DNA from: Treponema sp.
GTDB lineage: Bacteria; Spirochaetota; Spirochaetia; Treponematales; Breznakiellaceae
DNA length: 37,752 nt
Assembly (NCBI GenBank): GCA_031256635.1
Contig: JAIRQF010000115.1
Location: 1 to 37,752 of the forward strand
Direction: 5' to 3'
The first letter of the stretch is position 1. Each line of letters begins with the position of its first letter. This document shows positions 17,740-25,459 of the stretch, one piece after another. The notes below the pieces were generated by a model. That model was not told where the DNA came from, did no database searches, and worked only from the letters and a program-made list of their open reading frames with translations. A program made the translations under genes and the position numbers.

Positions 17740-17754
17740 CGGCAATCCTTGCCG
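17740..17754 (-). promoter_or_regulatory. Leader hairpin with GGA loop before flaB (17710), CsrA-site-like
   Basis: On the mRNA strand CGGCAA-GGA-TTGCCG folds into a 6-bp stem placing GGA in the loop. CAAGGAT matches the core of the published CsrA-selected sequence (CARGGAU). It lies about 17 bases upstream of the GGAGGG ribosome site, itself inside ATGGA. A second stem, TCCGC-TTCT-GCGGA, lies just upstream (17762-17775). Confidence 0.55.
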
Positions 17755-18099
17755 AAGCCGTTCCGCAGAAGCGGATTTAAGGGATGGTTTCGCGCTTGTC
17801 AGGCTTTTTTAAAAGACTGACGGCCGTCCCCTTATCCGCCAACAGAACGAAACGATCGATTTACCGTTTTCCTGATTTCCGCGCGAGGTAATTGCACCTA
17901 ACACGCGGATATTTTCAGATAACAGATAAAATAATCGTTTTGATCTGTCCTGCGCATCTGTCCTCTTAATTTTTGGTTATTAATGCCAGGCAATAAGCGT
18001 CTTGCCATAAATAAAGAAGTCAGACGGCCGGAGGGTTTTTTTTCAAAGAACACTGTACAGCAGCTGAAATCTCGGATGCTGTAACGGCACGAAGAGGGC

Positions 18100-18132
18100 A
18101 GTCTGAGGCTTTTCCACGACAAGGCTCAGACT
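18100..18132 (-). terminator. Second 3' stem-loop after the upstream flaB
   Basis: AGTCTGAG (18100-18107) and CTCAGACT (18125-18132) form a perfect 8-bp stem, extended inward by three more pairs after a mismatch. It stands 49 bases or more after the flaB stop. No U tract; likely a stability or processing stem. Confidence 0.45.
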
Positions 18133-18140
18133 ATCCCCCC

Positions 18141-18166
18141 ATATATCAGGAAAAGACCTGATATAT
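18141..18166 (-). terminator. First 3' stem-loop after the upstream flaB
   Basis: ATATATCAGG-AAAAGA-CCTGATATAT is a perfect 10-bp stem with a 6-base loop, starting 14 bases after the flaB stop codon. On the minus strand it is followed by GGGGGG rather than U residues, so it looks like a stabilising 3' hairpin more than a factor-independent terminator. Confidence 0.55.
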
Positions 18167-18180
18167 CAAATTCTAGCACA

Positions 18181-19041
18181 TTATTGCAATAATGACAATA
18201 CCGAAGTTGCTCTTTGATTCGCCTGCGCAAGCATTGCAGTTCCTGCTTGATTCAGAATTTGGTCACGAACATAATCAACCATCTGGTTGGCCATGTTGGT
18301 ATCCCTTATTCTGGCTTCTGAGGCCTGCATGTTTTCCGCGCCGATATCAAGGCCGCGAACCGCGTGTTCAAGACGGTTCTGATAACCGCCAAGATCCGCT
18401 CTTTGTTTGCTTATCAGTTTTAAAGCGGAGTCAAGTACGCCTATGGCCGAGTTTGCGCCTTCCGGATGCTCAAGCGTAATGAAGGAATTATCGCCGATAC
18501 TGCGCAGACCAAGGCCTTTTGTGGTCATTGTACCGATGAAAACCTGGGTCCTCTGATCCATGTTCGCGCCGATATGCAGCCACATTGAAGCCGTAACAGT
18601 ATTATTGCCTGCGACCTGCGCAAAACGGCCTGTAAGCATGTTCATGCCGTTAAACTGGGCATGGCTTGCAATTCTGTCGACTTCATCAATAAGAGAAGAA
18701 ACTTCGACCTGAATGTACATTCTGTCTTCTTCGGTGTAGATTCCGTTTGCAGCCTGAACTGCTAATTCCCGCAGGCGCTGAAGAATATCCTGTGATTCCT
18801 GAAGATAGCCTTCCGTTACCTGTATAAAGGAAATTCCGTTCTGAGCATTCTGCGAAGCCTGATTAAGGCCGCGAATCTGGCTGCGTAATTTCTCTGAAAC
18901 CGCAAGACCTGACGCATCGTCACCGGCTCTGTTGATCCGGAGACCCGAGGAGAGTTTCTCCATGTTTTTTGTCAGATAATTCTGTGTTACTTTGAGGGAC
19001 CTGTCAGCGAACATCGCGCTGAGGTTGTGGTTGATGATCAT
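18181..19041 (-). CDS. flaB: Flagellin core protein, FlaB type (first copy)
   Basis: Periplasmic flagellar filament core subunit, 286 residues. Both conserved ends are present ([60 protein letters not shown]). It differs from the second copy mainly in the middle ([20 protein letters not shown]). The ribosome site AAGGAGGATG is very strong. A sigma-28-type promoter lies about 100 bases upstream and the leader carries a GGA-loop hairpin. It probably heads a unit running into the second flaB, flaG and fliD, though hairpins between genes may uncouple their levels. By order it may be the FlaB1 counterpart. Confidence 0.96.
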   Translation of the reverse strand: MIINHNLSAMFADRSLKVTQNYLTKNMEKLSSGLRINRAGDDASGLAVSEKLRSQIRGLNQASQNAQNGISFIQVTEGYLQESQDILQRLRELAVQAANGIYTEEDRMYIQVEVSSLIDEVDRIASHAQFNGMNMLTGRFAQVAGNNTVTASMWLHIGANMDQRTQVFIGTMTTKGLGLRSIGDNSFITLEHPEGANSAIGVLDSALKLISKQRADLGGYQNRLEHAVRGLDIGAENMQASEARIRDTNMANQMVDYVRDQILNQAGTAMLAQANQRATSVLSLLQ

Positions 19042-19064
19042 ATCATCCTCCTTGGATAATTAAA

Positions 19065-19080
19065 GAAGCATCCATGCTTC
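19065..19080 (-). promoter_or_regulatory. Leader hairpin with GGA loop before flaB (19041), CsrA-site-like
   Basis: On the mRNA strand GAAGCA-TGGA-TGCTTC forms a stem of 6-7 bp with GGA at the tip; ATGGA fits the ANGGA rule for CsrA. It begins about 12 bases upstream of AGGAGG, within which AAGGA could be a second contact. Confidence 0.55.
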
Positions 19081-19142
19081 CTTTGGTAATAATATCCGTT
19101 TAAACCGTGGAATTGTTTTCCGGACACTATTTTCCATTAGTA

Positions 19143-19170
19143 ATATCGGCAGGTTTATACGCGGACTTTA
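19143..19170 (-). promoter_or_regulatory. Sigma-28 (FliA)-type promoter for flaB
   Basis: Reading the minus strand: TAAAGTCC, then 12 bases, then GCCGATAT. This is close to the consensus TAAAGTTT-N11-GCCGATAA. It predicts a start near 19135 and a leader of about 95 bases. It lies between the Lys-rich gene's stop and flaB, as expected for a late flagellar promoter. Confidence 0.75.
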
Positions 19171-19191
19171 GTCTTTTTTTGGGAATATTTT

Positions 19192-19662
19192 TTATTTTGG
19201 AAAAACGATTAACGGGCGGCGGTGACCGGTTTGTTTAAGAGCGTTTCCTTCAGGAAGGCTCATATCCTGCTGTTCGTTTGATTGTCGTATTCCTGAATTA
19301 TCATTTTTTTCTGAAATATTGGATTTTTTTTCCACTGGTTTTATTTTTACATTTGATGAACTTGTTGTTTTAACGGCTTTATTTTTAGTATTTACGGTTT
19401 TTCTTTTTTCCGCCGGTTTAGCGGTCAGCTTTGTTTTAATTTCCTTTTTTTTATCCTGTGTTTTTTTTAAGGTTTTCTTTACCTCTGTAGTTTTTTTTGC
19501 GGCAGTTTTTTTAATTTCAGGTTTGGATGCTTTTTTTACAGATACAGCAGGCTTTTTTACCGCAGTTTTGCTTTTTTTTACTATTTTTTCACTTTTTACA
19601 GGTTTTTTTACTTGTTTTGAAGAATTTTTATCAATTTTTTTCTTTACTGTATCCTTTTTCAT
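19192..19662 (-). CDS. Lysine-rich histone H1-like protein
   Basis: 156 residues, dominated by Lys, Ala, Thr, Ser and Val in irregular KKT/KPA-like repeats (KKTAAKKTTEVKKTLKKTQDK), so strongly basic and disordered; this is the composition of bacterial H1-like nucleoid proteins. The tail (about the last 35 residues) is different and Gln/Ser-rich, ending in RRPLIVFPK. ATG 19662 is preferred over the track's GTG because GAGG lies 8 bases before it. It has its own promoter-like elements and sits directly upstream of the flaB promoter. DNA or RNA binding is inferred from composition alone. Confidence 0.7.
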   Translation of the reverse strand: MKKDTVKKKIDKNSSKQVKKPVKSEKIVKKSKTAVKKPAVSVKKASKPEIKKTAAKKTTEVKKTLKKTQDKKKEIKTKLTAKPAEKRKTVNTKNKAVKTTSSSNVKIKPVEKKSNISEKNDNSGIRQSNEQQDMSLPEGNALKQTGHRRPLIVFPK

Positions 19663-19708
19663 AAAATACACCTCATTTCTTCTTTGTTATAATACTTATG
19701 GCAAACAT

Positions 19709-19737
19709 AATATAGCATATTTTATTAATAATGTGAA
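19709..19737 (-). promoter_or_regulatory. Sigma-70-type promoter for the Lys-rich gene
   Basis: Minus strand: TTCACA, 17 bases, TATATT; each box matches consensus at 5 of 6 positions. It predicts a leader of about 40 bases containing the GAGG ribosome site. Confidence 0.6.
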
Positions 19738-19770
19738 CTTTTTTTATTAAAAAATGAGGCTTTTTCAAAA

Positions 19771-21996
19771 CTATGATACAGGTTCGGCTTTTAAACAGAT
19801 TGATTTCCACTGCCATAATATCGGGCCTTTTATAATTCTTTTCCGCAATGCATCTTCAATAGCTAAAAAATCGTCATTTTTCAGATTTGCGGCCATAAAT
19901 GAACCCCAGCGCGACTTATTATTAAACCATGCGTCAATATCCTTGTCTGTGATAAGACGTTCTTCTTTCTGGTTAATAATTTGAACCGTTACAGAATATC
20001 CCTGCTGTTCAAAGGCGGATGTTAAATCGCTCTCTTCCCATAAATCCTGATGTAAATTGCTTCCGGTATTTTCAAAAAACAGCTTCTCCGCTTTTTTCAA
20101 TTTTACTGCCAGAGAGCCGTTTTCACATTCTTCTTCCATAACCCGCGAAATACGCTCTCCAAGGCAGGGAGGCGAGGATAAGAGAACAAGATTGCCTCCA
20201 GCCGCAAGTAATGGTTTCGCGTCAGAAGCTATCCGGGATGGCGTGAAGTTAAGACGCGGCGCGCGGATTAAAATGTGATCAAATTGTGATGAAGAAAAAA
20301 ATTTTTCACATTCCTGTACAGAAGGGAGGATATTATCCGTAACAGCGATTTGAGGTTTTTCAATTTCGTCCAGAACGGCCGCGTAACGTAAAAGAGCATC
20401 CCTGGCGCCGGAAGTATTTACAAGCGCCGCTGAAAGCCCTTCAGGGCTGCGTCTAAGGCTTTCCCAGAGTAATAACCCGTCATTTGCCGCCGGGATTAAC
20501 GTGCGGCTATGCCTTTTAACAAAAGCTGAATTAAATATAGCGTCTCTGTCGCTTAACAGCAGATTATTGCGTCCTGATTCAAGGCGTTTAAACCATCCTT
20601 CTTTCCCCCTGGAAGATGCGGACCATGATAAAAATTCTTCCGTATCATTATCACCAAGGACAATAGCCGCCTGCAATTCGCGTTTTCGTAAAATATCATC
20701 GCGAATTTTCCCTTCGTAACCTGAAGTTGATGGAATGTAAAAAGTTCTTCCGCGAAGAGAGCCCGGCAAATACTGCTGCGCCGCCCAATGATCACGATAC
20801 GCATGAGGATAAACATATCCTTCGCCGTGGCCAAAACCTTCCTTATCGCGGCTTGCGTCCCGCAGATGGTTGGGAACTTCAGCGTCTTCGCGTTCTACTT
20901 CATTAAGCGCGTCAAAGTAGGACATTGCGGTATTTGATTTAGCGGCGGTCGCAAGGTAAAGGCATGCGTGGGAGAGGGGAAAGTTTCCCTCCGGAAAACC
21001 GATCCGTTCAAAAGCCTGAGCGCAGGAAATTACAACAGAAAGCGCGAAAGGGTCGGCAAGCCCGACATCCTCGCTTGCAAGAATTATCATACGCCTGAAA
21101 ATAAATTTTGGATCTTCTCCCGCTCTTACCATTTTGGCAAGCCAGTAAAGAGCCGCGTCCGGATCGCTTCCGCGAACGCTTTTTATAAACGCGCTTATCG
21201 TGTCAAAATGGTAATCCCCGTCGCGGTCGTAAAGAAGGGCCCGTCTTTGAATGCTTTCCTCGGCAGCTTCCATTGAAATGATTATTTCCGATCCTTGTGC
21301 GGGAGGCCATGGCGCTATACTTGTTTCAACAGCAAGTTCAATTGCGTTAAGAAGGCTTCGCGCGTCTCCTGCGGCAACCTCAACAAGATGTTCAAGAGAG
21401 CCTTCCTGAAACTGAACATTCCAGTTTCCGTAGCCGCGTTCCTTGTCTGTAATCGTTCTTTTCGCCGTTTCCATCAGCCCTTCGTTATCCAGCGGTTTTA
21501 ACTGAAAAATCCGGCTGCGGCTTACAAGCGCGCGGTTTACTTCAAAAAAAGGGTTCTCTGTTGTCGCTCCGACTAGTATTACTGTACCGTTTTCTACCCA
21601 GGGGAGCAGCGCGTCCTGTTGAGCCTTGTTCCAGCGGTGGACTTCGTCTACAAAAAGAATTGTTCTTTTACTGTAAAGCCTAAGGCGGTCATCCGAGCGA
21701 TCTATAACTTCGCGGATATCTTTAACACCACATAAAACTGCGTTTAATTTTTCAAAAGCGGCGCTTGTTGTGTTCGCGATAACGGCGGCCAGCGAAGTTT
21801 TTCCTGTTCCGGGCGGACCGTACAGAATTATTGAAGAAAGACGATCCGCCTGAATCGCGCGCCTTAAAAGCCTTCCCGGTCCTACTATGTGATCCTGACC
21901 GACAATATCTTCCAGGGTGCGGGGACGCATACGGTCCGCAAGAGGATTGCAATTTTGAATGTCGTTTTTATTTTTAGCGGAAAACAGATCATCCAT
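19771..21996 (-). CDS. rarA: RarA/MgsA AAA+ ATPase fused to a C-terminal domain
   Basis: 741 residues, where ordinary RarA is about 430-450. The N-terminal part is a clamp-loader-like AAA+ ATPase acting at stalled forks: MRPRTLEDIVGQDHIVGPG, Walker A GPPGTGKTS (60-67), ILFVDEVHRW, sensor GATTENPFFEV, and the RarA C-terminal helices through HWAAQQYLPGSLRGRTFY. The extra ~300 residues (from about 450) have Rossmann-like strands (FDHILIRAPRL, LAAGGNLVLLSSPP) reminiscent of a degenerate methyltransferase fold without a clear SAM-binding glycine motif. Fusions of RarA with an extra domain are known in some phyla. The gene lies upstream of the Lys-rich gene. Confidence 0.88.
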   Translation of the reverse strand: MDDLFSAKNKNDIQNCNPLADRMRPRTLEDIVGQDHIVGPGRLLRRAIQADRLSSIILYGPPGTGKTSLAAVIANTTSAAFEKLNAVLCGVKDIREVIDRSDDRLRLYSKRTILFVDEVHRWNKAQQDALLPWVENGTVILVGATTENPFFEVNRALVSRSRIFQLKPLDNEGLMETAKRTITDKERGYGNWNVQFQEGSLEHLVEVAAGDARSLLNAIELAVETSIAPWPPAQGSEIIISMEAAEESIQRRALLYDRDGDYHFDTISAFIKSVRGSDPDAALYWLAKMVRAGEDPKFIFRRMIILASEDVGLADPFALSVVISCAQAFERIGFPEGNFPLSHACLYLATAAKSNTAMSYFDALNEVEREDAEVPNHLRDASRDKEGFGHGEGYVYPHAYRDHWAAQQYLPGSLRGRTFYIPSTSGYEGKIRDDILRKRELQAAIVLGDNDTEEFLSWSASSRGKEGWFKRLESGRNNLLLSDRDAIFNSAFVKRHSRTLIPAANDGLLLWESLRRSPEGLSAALVNTSGARDALLRYAAVLDEIEKPQIAVTDNILPSVQECEKFFSSSQFDHILIRAPRLNFTPSRIASDAKPLLAAGGNLVLLSSPPCLGERISRVMEEECENGSLAVKLKKAEKLFFENTGSNLHQDLWEESDLTSAFEQQGYSVTVQIINQKEERLITDKDIDAWFNNKSRWGSFMAANLKNDDFLAIEDALRKRIIKGPILWQWKSICLKAEPVS

Positions 21997-22008
21997 TAAA
22001 AATGCGTC

Positions 22009-23136
22009 TTATCTTTCCTCTTCCGCGTTCCATTGCCAGATGGTGCCGCGTTCACGGTATGACCAAACGCCGTTTTTTTGTGTAGATGCAAAAATCAGGG
22101 ACATGTCAGGATAATTAAGGGAAGAAGGCACATGGAAAATATGATTAACCGGATTTTTTCCGATTGTAGTTATGAATCGTTCATTGCTGTCAACGGTGGA
22201 ATAAGAAGGGTTTTCACCGGGCATTCTGTAAACTGCACCCTGTTTAAACCCGTCGGCATCCAGCTCAATTTCGATATATCCGAATGTATAGCCTGATGTT
22301 GTGGAATAAGTTATATCCATTCTTCCGACAAGTAGTAATCTTCTTCCATGATTGTCATCAAAGACTGTAAGCGCGCCTGTTGCGCTTCTTTTATCTGTAA
22401 ACTGAGCTTTACGTTCTATTCCAGTAGTTGAAACTAAATAAAGATCTCCGTTACGGGTAATTGCGGCTACATCATTCCCAAGATCAATAATACCAATGAA
22501 ATCTTTACCGTTTGAATCCTGTAGTAATGCGGCTCCGGCAGAAAGATTTGCCAACCTATATATTCCGTCGGTTGTGCAAATGAAGTAAGTTACCCCATTA
22601 TATACCGCACCGCGGAATTCTTTCACTTTACCAAGTCCGCTAATTGGCGTATCCGGTTTGTTAATATGATAAACAGCGTAATCATCATCACCGATATATA
22701 CGCTGAAAAACAATTGATTGTCTGCGGTAAAAATCGCTTTAACATCATGGTTAATATTAGGTGTTTTTGACCAATCAGTTCCATTATTTGATTGTCTTAA
22801 AACACCGGTTGAATTTTCAAGGCAGATCGCATACAGCATGGAGGAGCCAGCAACGGCAAGGCTCCCTATCCATCCGCCGCTAACAGAAATCGGATCGGAC
22901 CAAGTACCATGACCGTCTGTACCCGCACTGTAACTGTAAAGACTGCTTCCAGAAGCGACATATACACAATCTTTAAAAAAAACAAAATTAGTCGGCGAAC
23001 CGTCTATATAAGCAGGAATTACGGGAACTTCGCTGGAAATGGTGTAAAATACCGGATCGTTGCAGGCGCTAAAGGTTAATATAATTAAAGCGGGAATAAG
23101 TATTAAATAATCCGGTTTTTTCATCTGTTTAACCAT
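22009..23136 (-). CDS. Putative lipoprotein with propeller-like repeats
   Basis: 375 residues with a hydrophobic export signal ending at a Cys (LIILTFSAC), a relaxed spirochaete-type lipobox. The mature part has repeated short beta units (NFVFFKDCVYVASGSSLYSY; AVAGSSMLYAICL; YNGVTYFICTTDGIYRL; DVAAITRNGDLYLVST), suggesting a beta-propeller. The end KNGVWSYRERGTIWQWNAEE is Trp-rich. It follows the beta-barrel gene by 4 bases with no own ribosome site, so translation is likely coupled. ATG 23136 or 23124 could both start it. Surface or periplasmic location is inferred. Confidence 0.65.
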   Translation of the reverse strand: MVKQMKKPDYLILIPALIILTFSACNDPVFYTISSEVPVIPAYIDGSPTNFVFFKDCVYVASGSSLYSYSAGTDGHGTWSDPISVSGGWIGSLAVAGSSMLYAICLENSTGVLRQSNNGTDWSKTPNINHDVKAIFTADNQLFFSVYIGDDDYAVYHINKPDTPISGLGKVKEFRGAVYNGVTYFICTTDGIYRLANLSAGAALLQDSNGKDFIGIIDLGNDVAAITRNGDLYLVSTTGIERKAQFTDKRSATGALTVFDDNHGRRLLLVGRMDITYSTTSGYTFGYIEIELDADGFKQGAVYRMPGENPSYSTVDSNERFITTIGKNPVNHIFHVPSSLNYPDMSLIFASTQKNGVWSYRERGTIWQWNAEEER

Positions 23137-23140
23137 CGCA

Positions 23141-23755
23141 CTAAAAATGATAACGCGCTGAAAGAGTAAAATCTACAAAATTACCATAGACATTTCTATT
23201 GGAATTCCCTGTCCATTCCGGAAACAGATACCAGCTTGCTGTCGCTCCAAAACCCCAACTGGCTGTAGCTCTGAAAAAAGCGGAAGCGCTTGCTTTAAAA
23301 TAAAGACCAAAGTATCCTAAATCCAGATATGTTTGCCATGCCATTCCGGCCGAGAGAGCAAGCGGAAACTCAAAACGGCCCGCAACAAATTGGGTTCCGG
23401 CTTTGAACCCAAGATAAATCATATATAATGTATTGTCCGCCAGCGTAGGAAGGAACATACCTCCAAGTTCACCGCCGATTGTAAATTTCGGCAGAATGAA
23501 GTAATTTAATACAAATGAACCGGTTCCACCTACAGGCGGATCAATTTGATGATCAATAACTTTTCCGTCATTAAAAAAAATCATTGGAAGCGTCACTCCA
23601 AGCGAAATTACCAATGTTCTGTCCCCGCGGGTAAATAATTCGTATGGGATACTGTCCCAGTCAATTTCACCTGACGGATCATCCTCATCCTGAGCTGTAA
23701 GCAGAAAAGGCAAACCCAGCAGGAGTATAAGTATCAGGATTCCCGCTTTACGCAT
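23141..23755 (-). CDS. Putative outer membrane beta-barrel protein
   Basis: 204 residues. A signal peptide (KAGILILILLLGLPFLLTAQ) is followed by an acidic stretch and then alternating amphipathic strands with many aromatic residues (FVLNYFILPKFTIGGELGG; LGYFGLYFKASASAFFRATA), ending in a terminal Phe (LSARYHF), the usual BamA recognition pattern. The size suits an 8-stranded barrel. AAGGAG precedes the ATG. It is co-transcribed with the lipoprotein that follows; the two may form a surface pair. The family is not recognised by name. Confidence 0.7.
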   Translation of the reverse strand: MRKAGILILILLLGLPFLLTAQDEDDPSGEIDWDSIPYELFTRGDRTLVISLGVTLPMIFFNDGKVIDHQIDPPVGGTGSFVLNYFILPKFTIGGELGGMFLPTLADNTLYMIYLGFKAGTQFVAGRFEFPLALSAGMAWQTYLDLGYFGLYFKASASAFFRATASWGFGATASWYLFPEWTGNSNRNVYGNFVDFTLSARYHF

Positions 23756-23834
23756 GTAAACTCCTTATTTTGCATTATGATCAGGATAACTCATTCACTT
23801 ACTTTATTCAACAACAAAATGGGATAATGGGTTA

Positions 23835-24638
23835 CTAATTCCCGCCAATATGATTTTCCAGTGTTAGATATTCCAGTAAAACAGGATATCTGGTTAACAA
23901 ATCCCCGTATCTTTCCAGTTCCTCAAAACGAAGCTGGTTTTCTATGTGAATTTCCGCTCTTCTGCCGAATGCGGACGAAATAACCTCACGCTGCCTTGAC
24001 AGAAAATCCTCATATAAACCGCGGATCTGCCTGTACAGGATAAAATCCGGGAACTTGGCCGAATTAATAATCAAAGAAAAATCCTGGATTTCCGGAAACC
24101 TGCTTTTAACCAGTTGTTCAATCTGAACGTCATTCTTTCCTGACATTAATTGTTCAAGCCTGTCTGTTCCGGCGGATGATAATTCACCAATAATTAGAAT
24201 TTCCATCTCCTGCGAGACTGATTGTAAATATGAATTTAAATCATCCTGACTTGTTAAATTTTGCGATTTAGAAAGACTAACAAGCGAATCTGGGTTTACT
24301 TTGTAGGAAATATCGCCTCTTAAATTCCAGGAGAAATCAACATTGGTGATTCCGACAAATGAAGCGTATGTATCTCCCGAAGGCAGTGCGCTGTTATAAT
24401 TAATGGGGTACTTAACATGAGTCGGATTAAATACGGCAATTTTGACGTTAGTTGGTATTAACTTATACCAAATCCAGCGAAATTCTCCTGAACGTATTAA
24501 ATCAGGATTAATTCCGTGTGTTTTGGAAATAACAACACCGTATTGTCCGGGAGGAACCATAAACTGCGCCCAGCCGAAGAAAAATGCCGTCCCGCCGAGT
24601 ATCAACAGAATCAGCAGTGTAATAATAAATTTCTTCAT
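23835..24638 (-). CDS. SPFH/Band 7-like membrane-anchored protein
   Basis: 267 residues with one N-terminal membrane helix (FIITLLILLILGGTAFFFGW) followed by MVPPGQYGVVISKTHGI, the typical entry into an SPFH (stomatin/prohibitin/HflK-C) domain, and later a helical region (FLSRQREVISSAFGRRAEIHIENQ). Such proteins form membrane scaffolds or modulate proteases; no protease gene is adjacent. No Shine-Dalgarno is seen, and a promoter-like pair puts the transcript start almost at the ATG. Confidence 0.7.
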   Translation of the reverse strand: MKKFIITLLILLILGGTAFFFGWAQFMVPPGQYGVVISKTHGINPDLIRSGEFRWIWYKLIPTNVKIAVFNPTHVKYPINYNSALPSGDTYASFVGITNVDFSWNLRGDISYKVNPDSLVSLSKSQNLTSQDDLNSYLQSVSQEMEILIIGELSSAGTDRLEQLMSGKNDVQIEQLVKSRFPEIQDFSLIINSAKFPDFILYRQIRGLYEDFLSRQREVISSAFGRRAEIHIENQLRFEELERYGDLLTRYPVLLEYLTLENHIGGN

Positions 24639-24646
24639 ACTATACT

Positions 24647-24676
24647 ATAATAGTGCATATGCTGATTATTTGACAA
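24647..24676 (-). promoter_or_regulatory. Promoter-like pair for the SPFH gene, near-leaderless
   Basis: Minus strand TTGTCA, 18 bases, TATTAT, ending 8 bases before the ATG at 24638. A start 6-8 bases after the -10 box would leave 0-2 leader bases. Confidence 0.45.
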
Positions 24677-24695
24677 CTACGCAAGACAGGAGAAA

Positions 24696-25040
24696 ATGAA
24701 AGAGAATATCAAACAAAGAAAAAAATTCCGTCACAGCTACACAGCCTATGTCCTTTTATTATGTTTAGCCGTTTCACTTGTCTCCCTTGTAATTTATATT
24801 CTTGAAGTAAATTATGATGATTCTTTCCTTTATTATCTGTTAATCATAATGAGATATTCTTCATTTTTGGTTATTGTCTGCTGTTTTTATAAAATTCTGC
24901 TTAATTTATACCGTATAATCATAAAACACCGGAAAATAAACCCAATTGTAATGATTTTTTACTTATTCTTTTTAATTTACGGTATCTGTATTTTCCTGTT
25001 CGAGGCGTTCATTGTTGTAATATCAGGAGGAAATGCATGA
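24696..25040 (+). CDS. Small membrane protein, unknown function
   Basis: 114 residues with three predicted membrane helices (YVLLLCLAVSLVSLVIYIL; YLLIIMRYSSFLVIVCCFY; PIVMIFYLFFLIYGICIFLF) and a basic N-terminus that should stay in the cytoplasm. AGGAGA lies right before the ATG. Its last bases overlap the chorismate mutase start (ATGA), so the two are translationally coupled. A link to aromatic metabolism is only suggested by that. Family not recognised. Confidence 0.75.
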   Translation: MKENIKQRKKFRHSYTAYVLLLCLAVSLVSLVIYILEVNYDDSFLYYLLIIMRYSSFLVIVCCFYKILLNLYRIIIKHRKINPIVMIFYLFFLIYGICIFLFEAFIVVISGGNA

Positions 25041-25408
25041 AAAAACTCTATGCCTTAAGAGGCGCATGCCAATGCGAAAATACAGAAGATGATATCCGCC
25101 GCCAGATATCCCTTATGTATAACGAGCTGTTAAGCGAAAATAATCTTGGCGAGAGCGAAATAGTCTCCGTCATTTTTTCGGTAACAGGCGACCTTAACGC
25201 AATTAATCCGTGTTCCGCTCTCAGAAAATCCGGCCGCGCAGGAGAGCTCGCTCTTTTTTCCACTCTTGAACCGGATTGTAAAAATTCCGTAGAGCGGATT
25301 ACAAGGGTAATAATACATTGTTATCTGGATGAAGGCGCGAAAGCAAAGCATGTGTACAGAAACGGCGCGGAAGTGCTCAGACCGGACAGGGCAGTGAAGA
25401 ATAAATAA
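25037..25408 (+). CDS. aroH: Chorismate mutase, AroH class
   Basis: Converts chorismate to prephenate. 123 residues fits the monofunctional AroH family known from Bacillus subtilis. Matching blocks: ALRGACQCENTEDDI (active-site Arg), IFSVTGDLNAINPCSALR, LFSTLEPD (the Glu aligned with B. subtilis Glu78; the nearby Cys is replaced by Ser), RITRVIIHCY (Arg90 counterpart) and KHVYRNGAEVLRPD (Tyr108 counterpart). AGGAGG lies 7 bases upstream, inside the end of the previous gene. No other shikimate genes are nearby. Confidence 0.88.
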   Translation: MKKLYALRGACQCENTEDDIRRQISLMYNELLSENNLGESEIVSVIFSVTGDLNAINPCSALRKSGRAGELALFSTLEPDCKNSVERITRVIIHCYLDEGAKAKHVYRNGAEVLRPDRAVKNK

Positions 25409-25459
25409 TGAGAAGTGAATAATAAAGAATCCACTTTTCATTTCACACTTATCATTTCA
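25407..25459. repeat. Tandem 14-mer and stem between convergent genes
   Basis: CACTTTTCATTTCA (25432-25445) is repeated at once as CACTTATCATTTCA, one base different; the second copy covers the GH18 stop codon. An upstream segment (25407-25417) is complementary to the second copy, giving a loose stem that could end both transcripts. Confidence 0.5.

Larger units (their letters stand above)
17711..18180. other. 470-base non-coding stretch between the two flaB genes
   Basis: Next to the downstream flaB lie its ribosome site and two leader hairpins (17740-17754 and 17762-17775), then the palindrome GACGGCCGTC (17818-17827). Near the upstream flaB's stop lie two 3' stem-loops. The ORF track's 74-aa minus-strand frame here has no family features and I do not accept it. 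I see no convincing sigma-28 promoter: GCGGATAA (17832-17839) and TAAA (17860-17863) are 20 bases apart, too far for the usual 15. Co-transcription from the upstream flaB is possible. Confidence 0.6.

Noticed and set aside
17832-17863. Sigma-28 promoter for the second flaB
   Set aside because: The GCGGATAA and TAAA boxes are separated by 20 bases where about 15 is needed.
17898-18122. 74-aa minus-strand ORF between the flaB genes
   Set aside because: No recognisable motif, no convincing ribosome site, and it runs through the strong 3' stem-loop (18100-18132) after flaB.
19319-19750. 143-aa plus-strand Phe-rich ORF
   Set aside because: Antisense shadow of the Lys-rich gene; Phe/Val runs mirror AAA and AAG codons.
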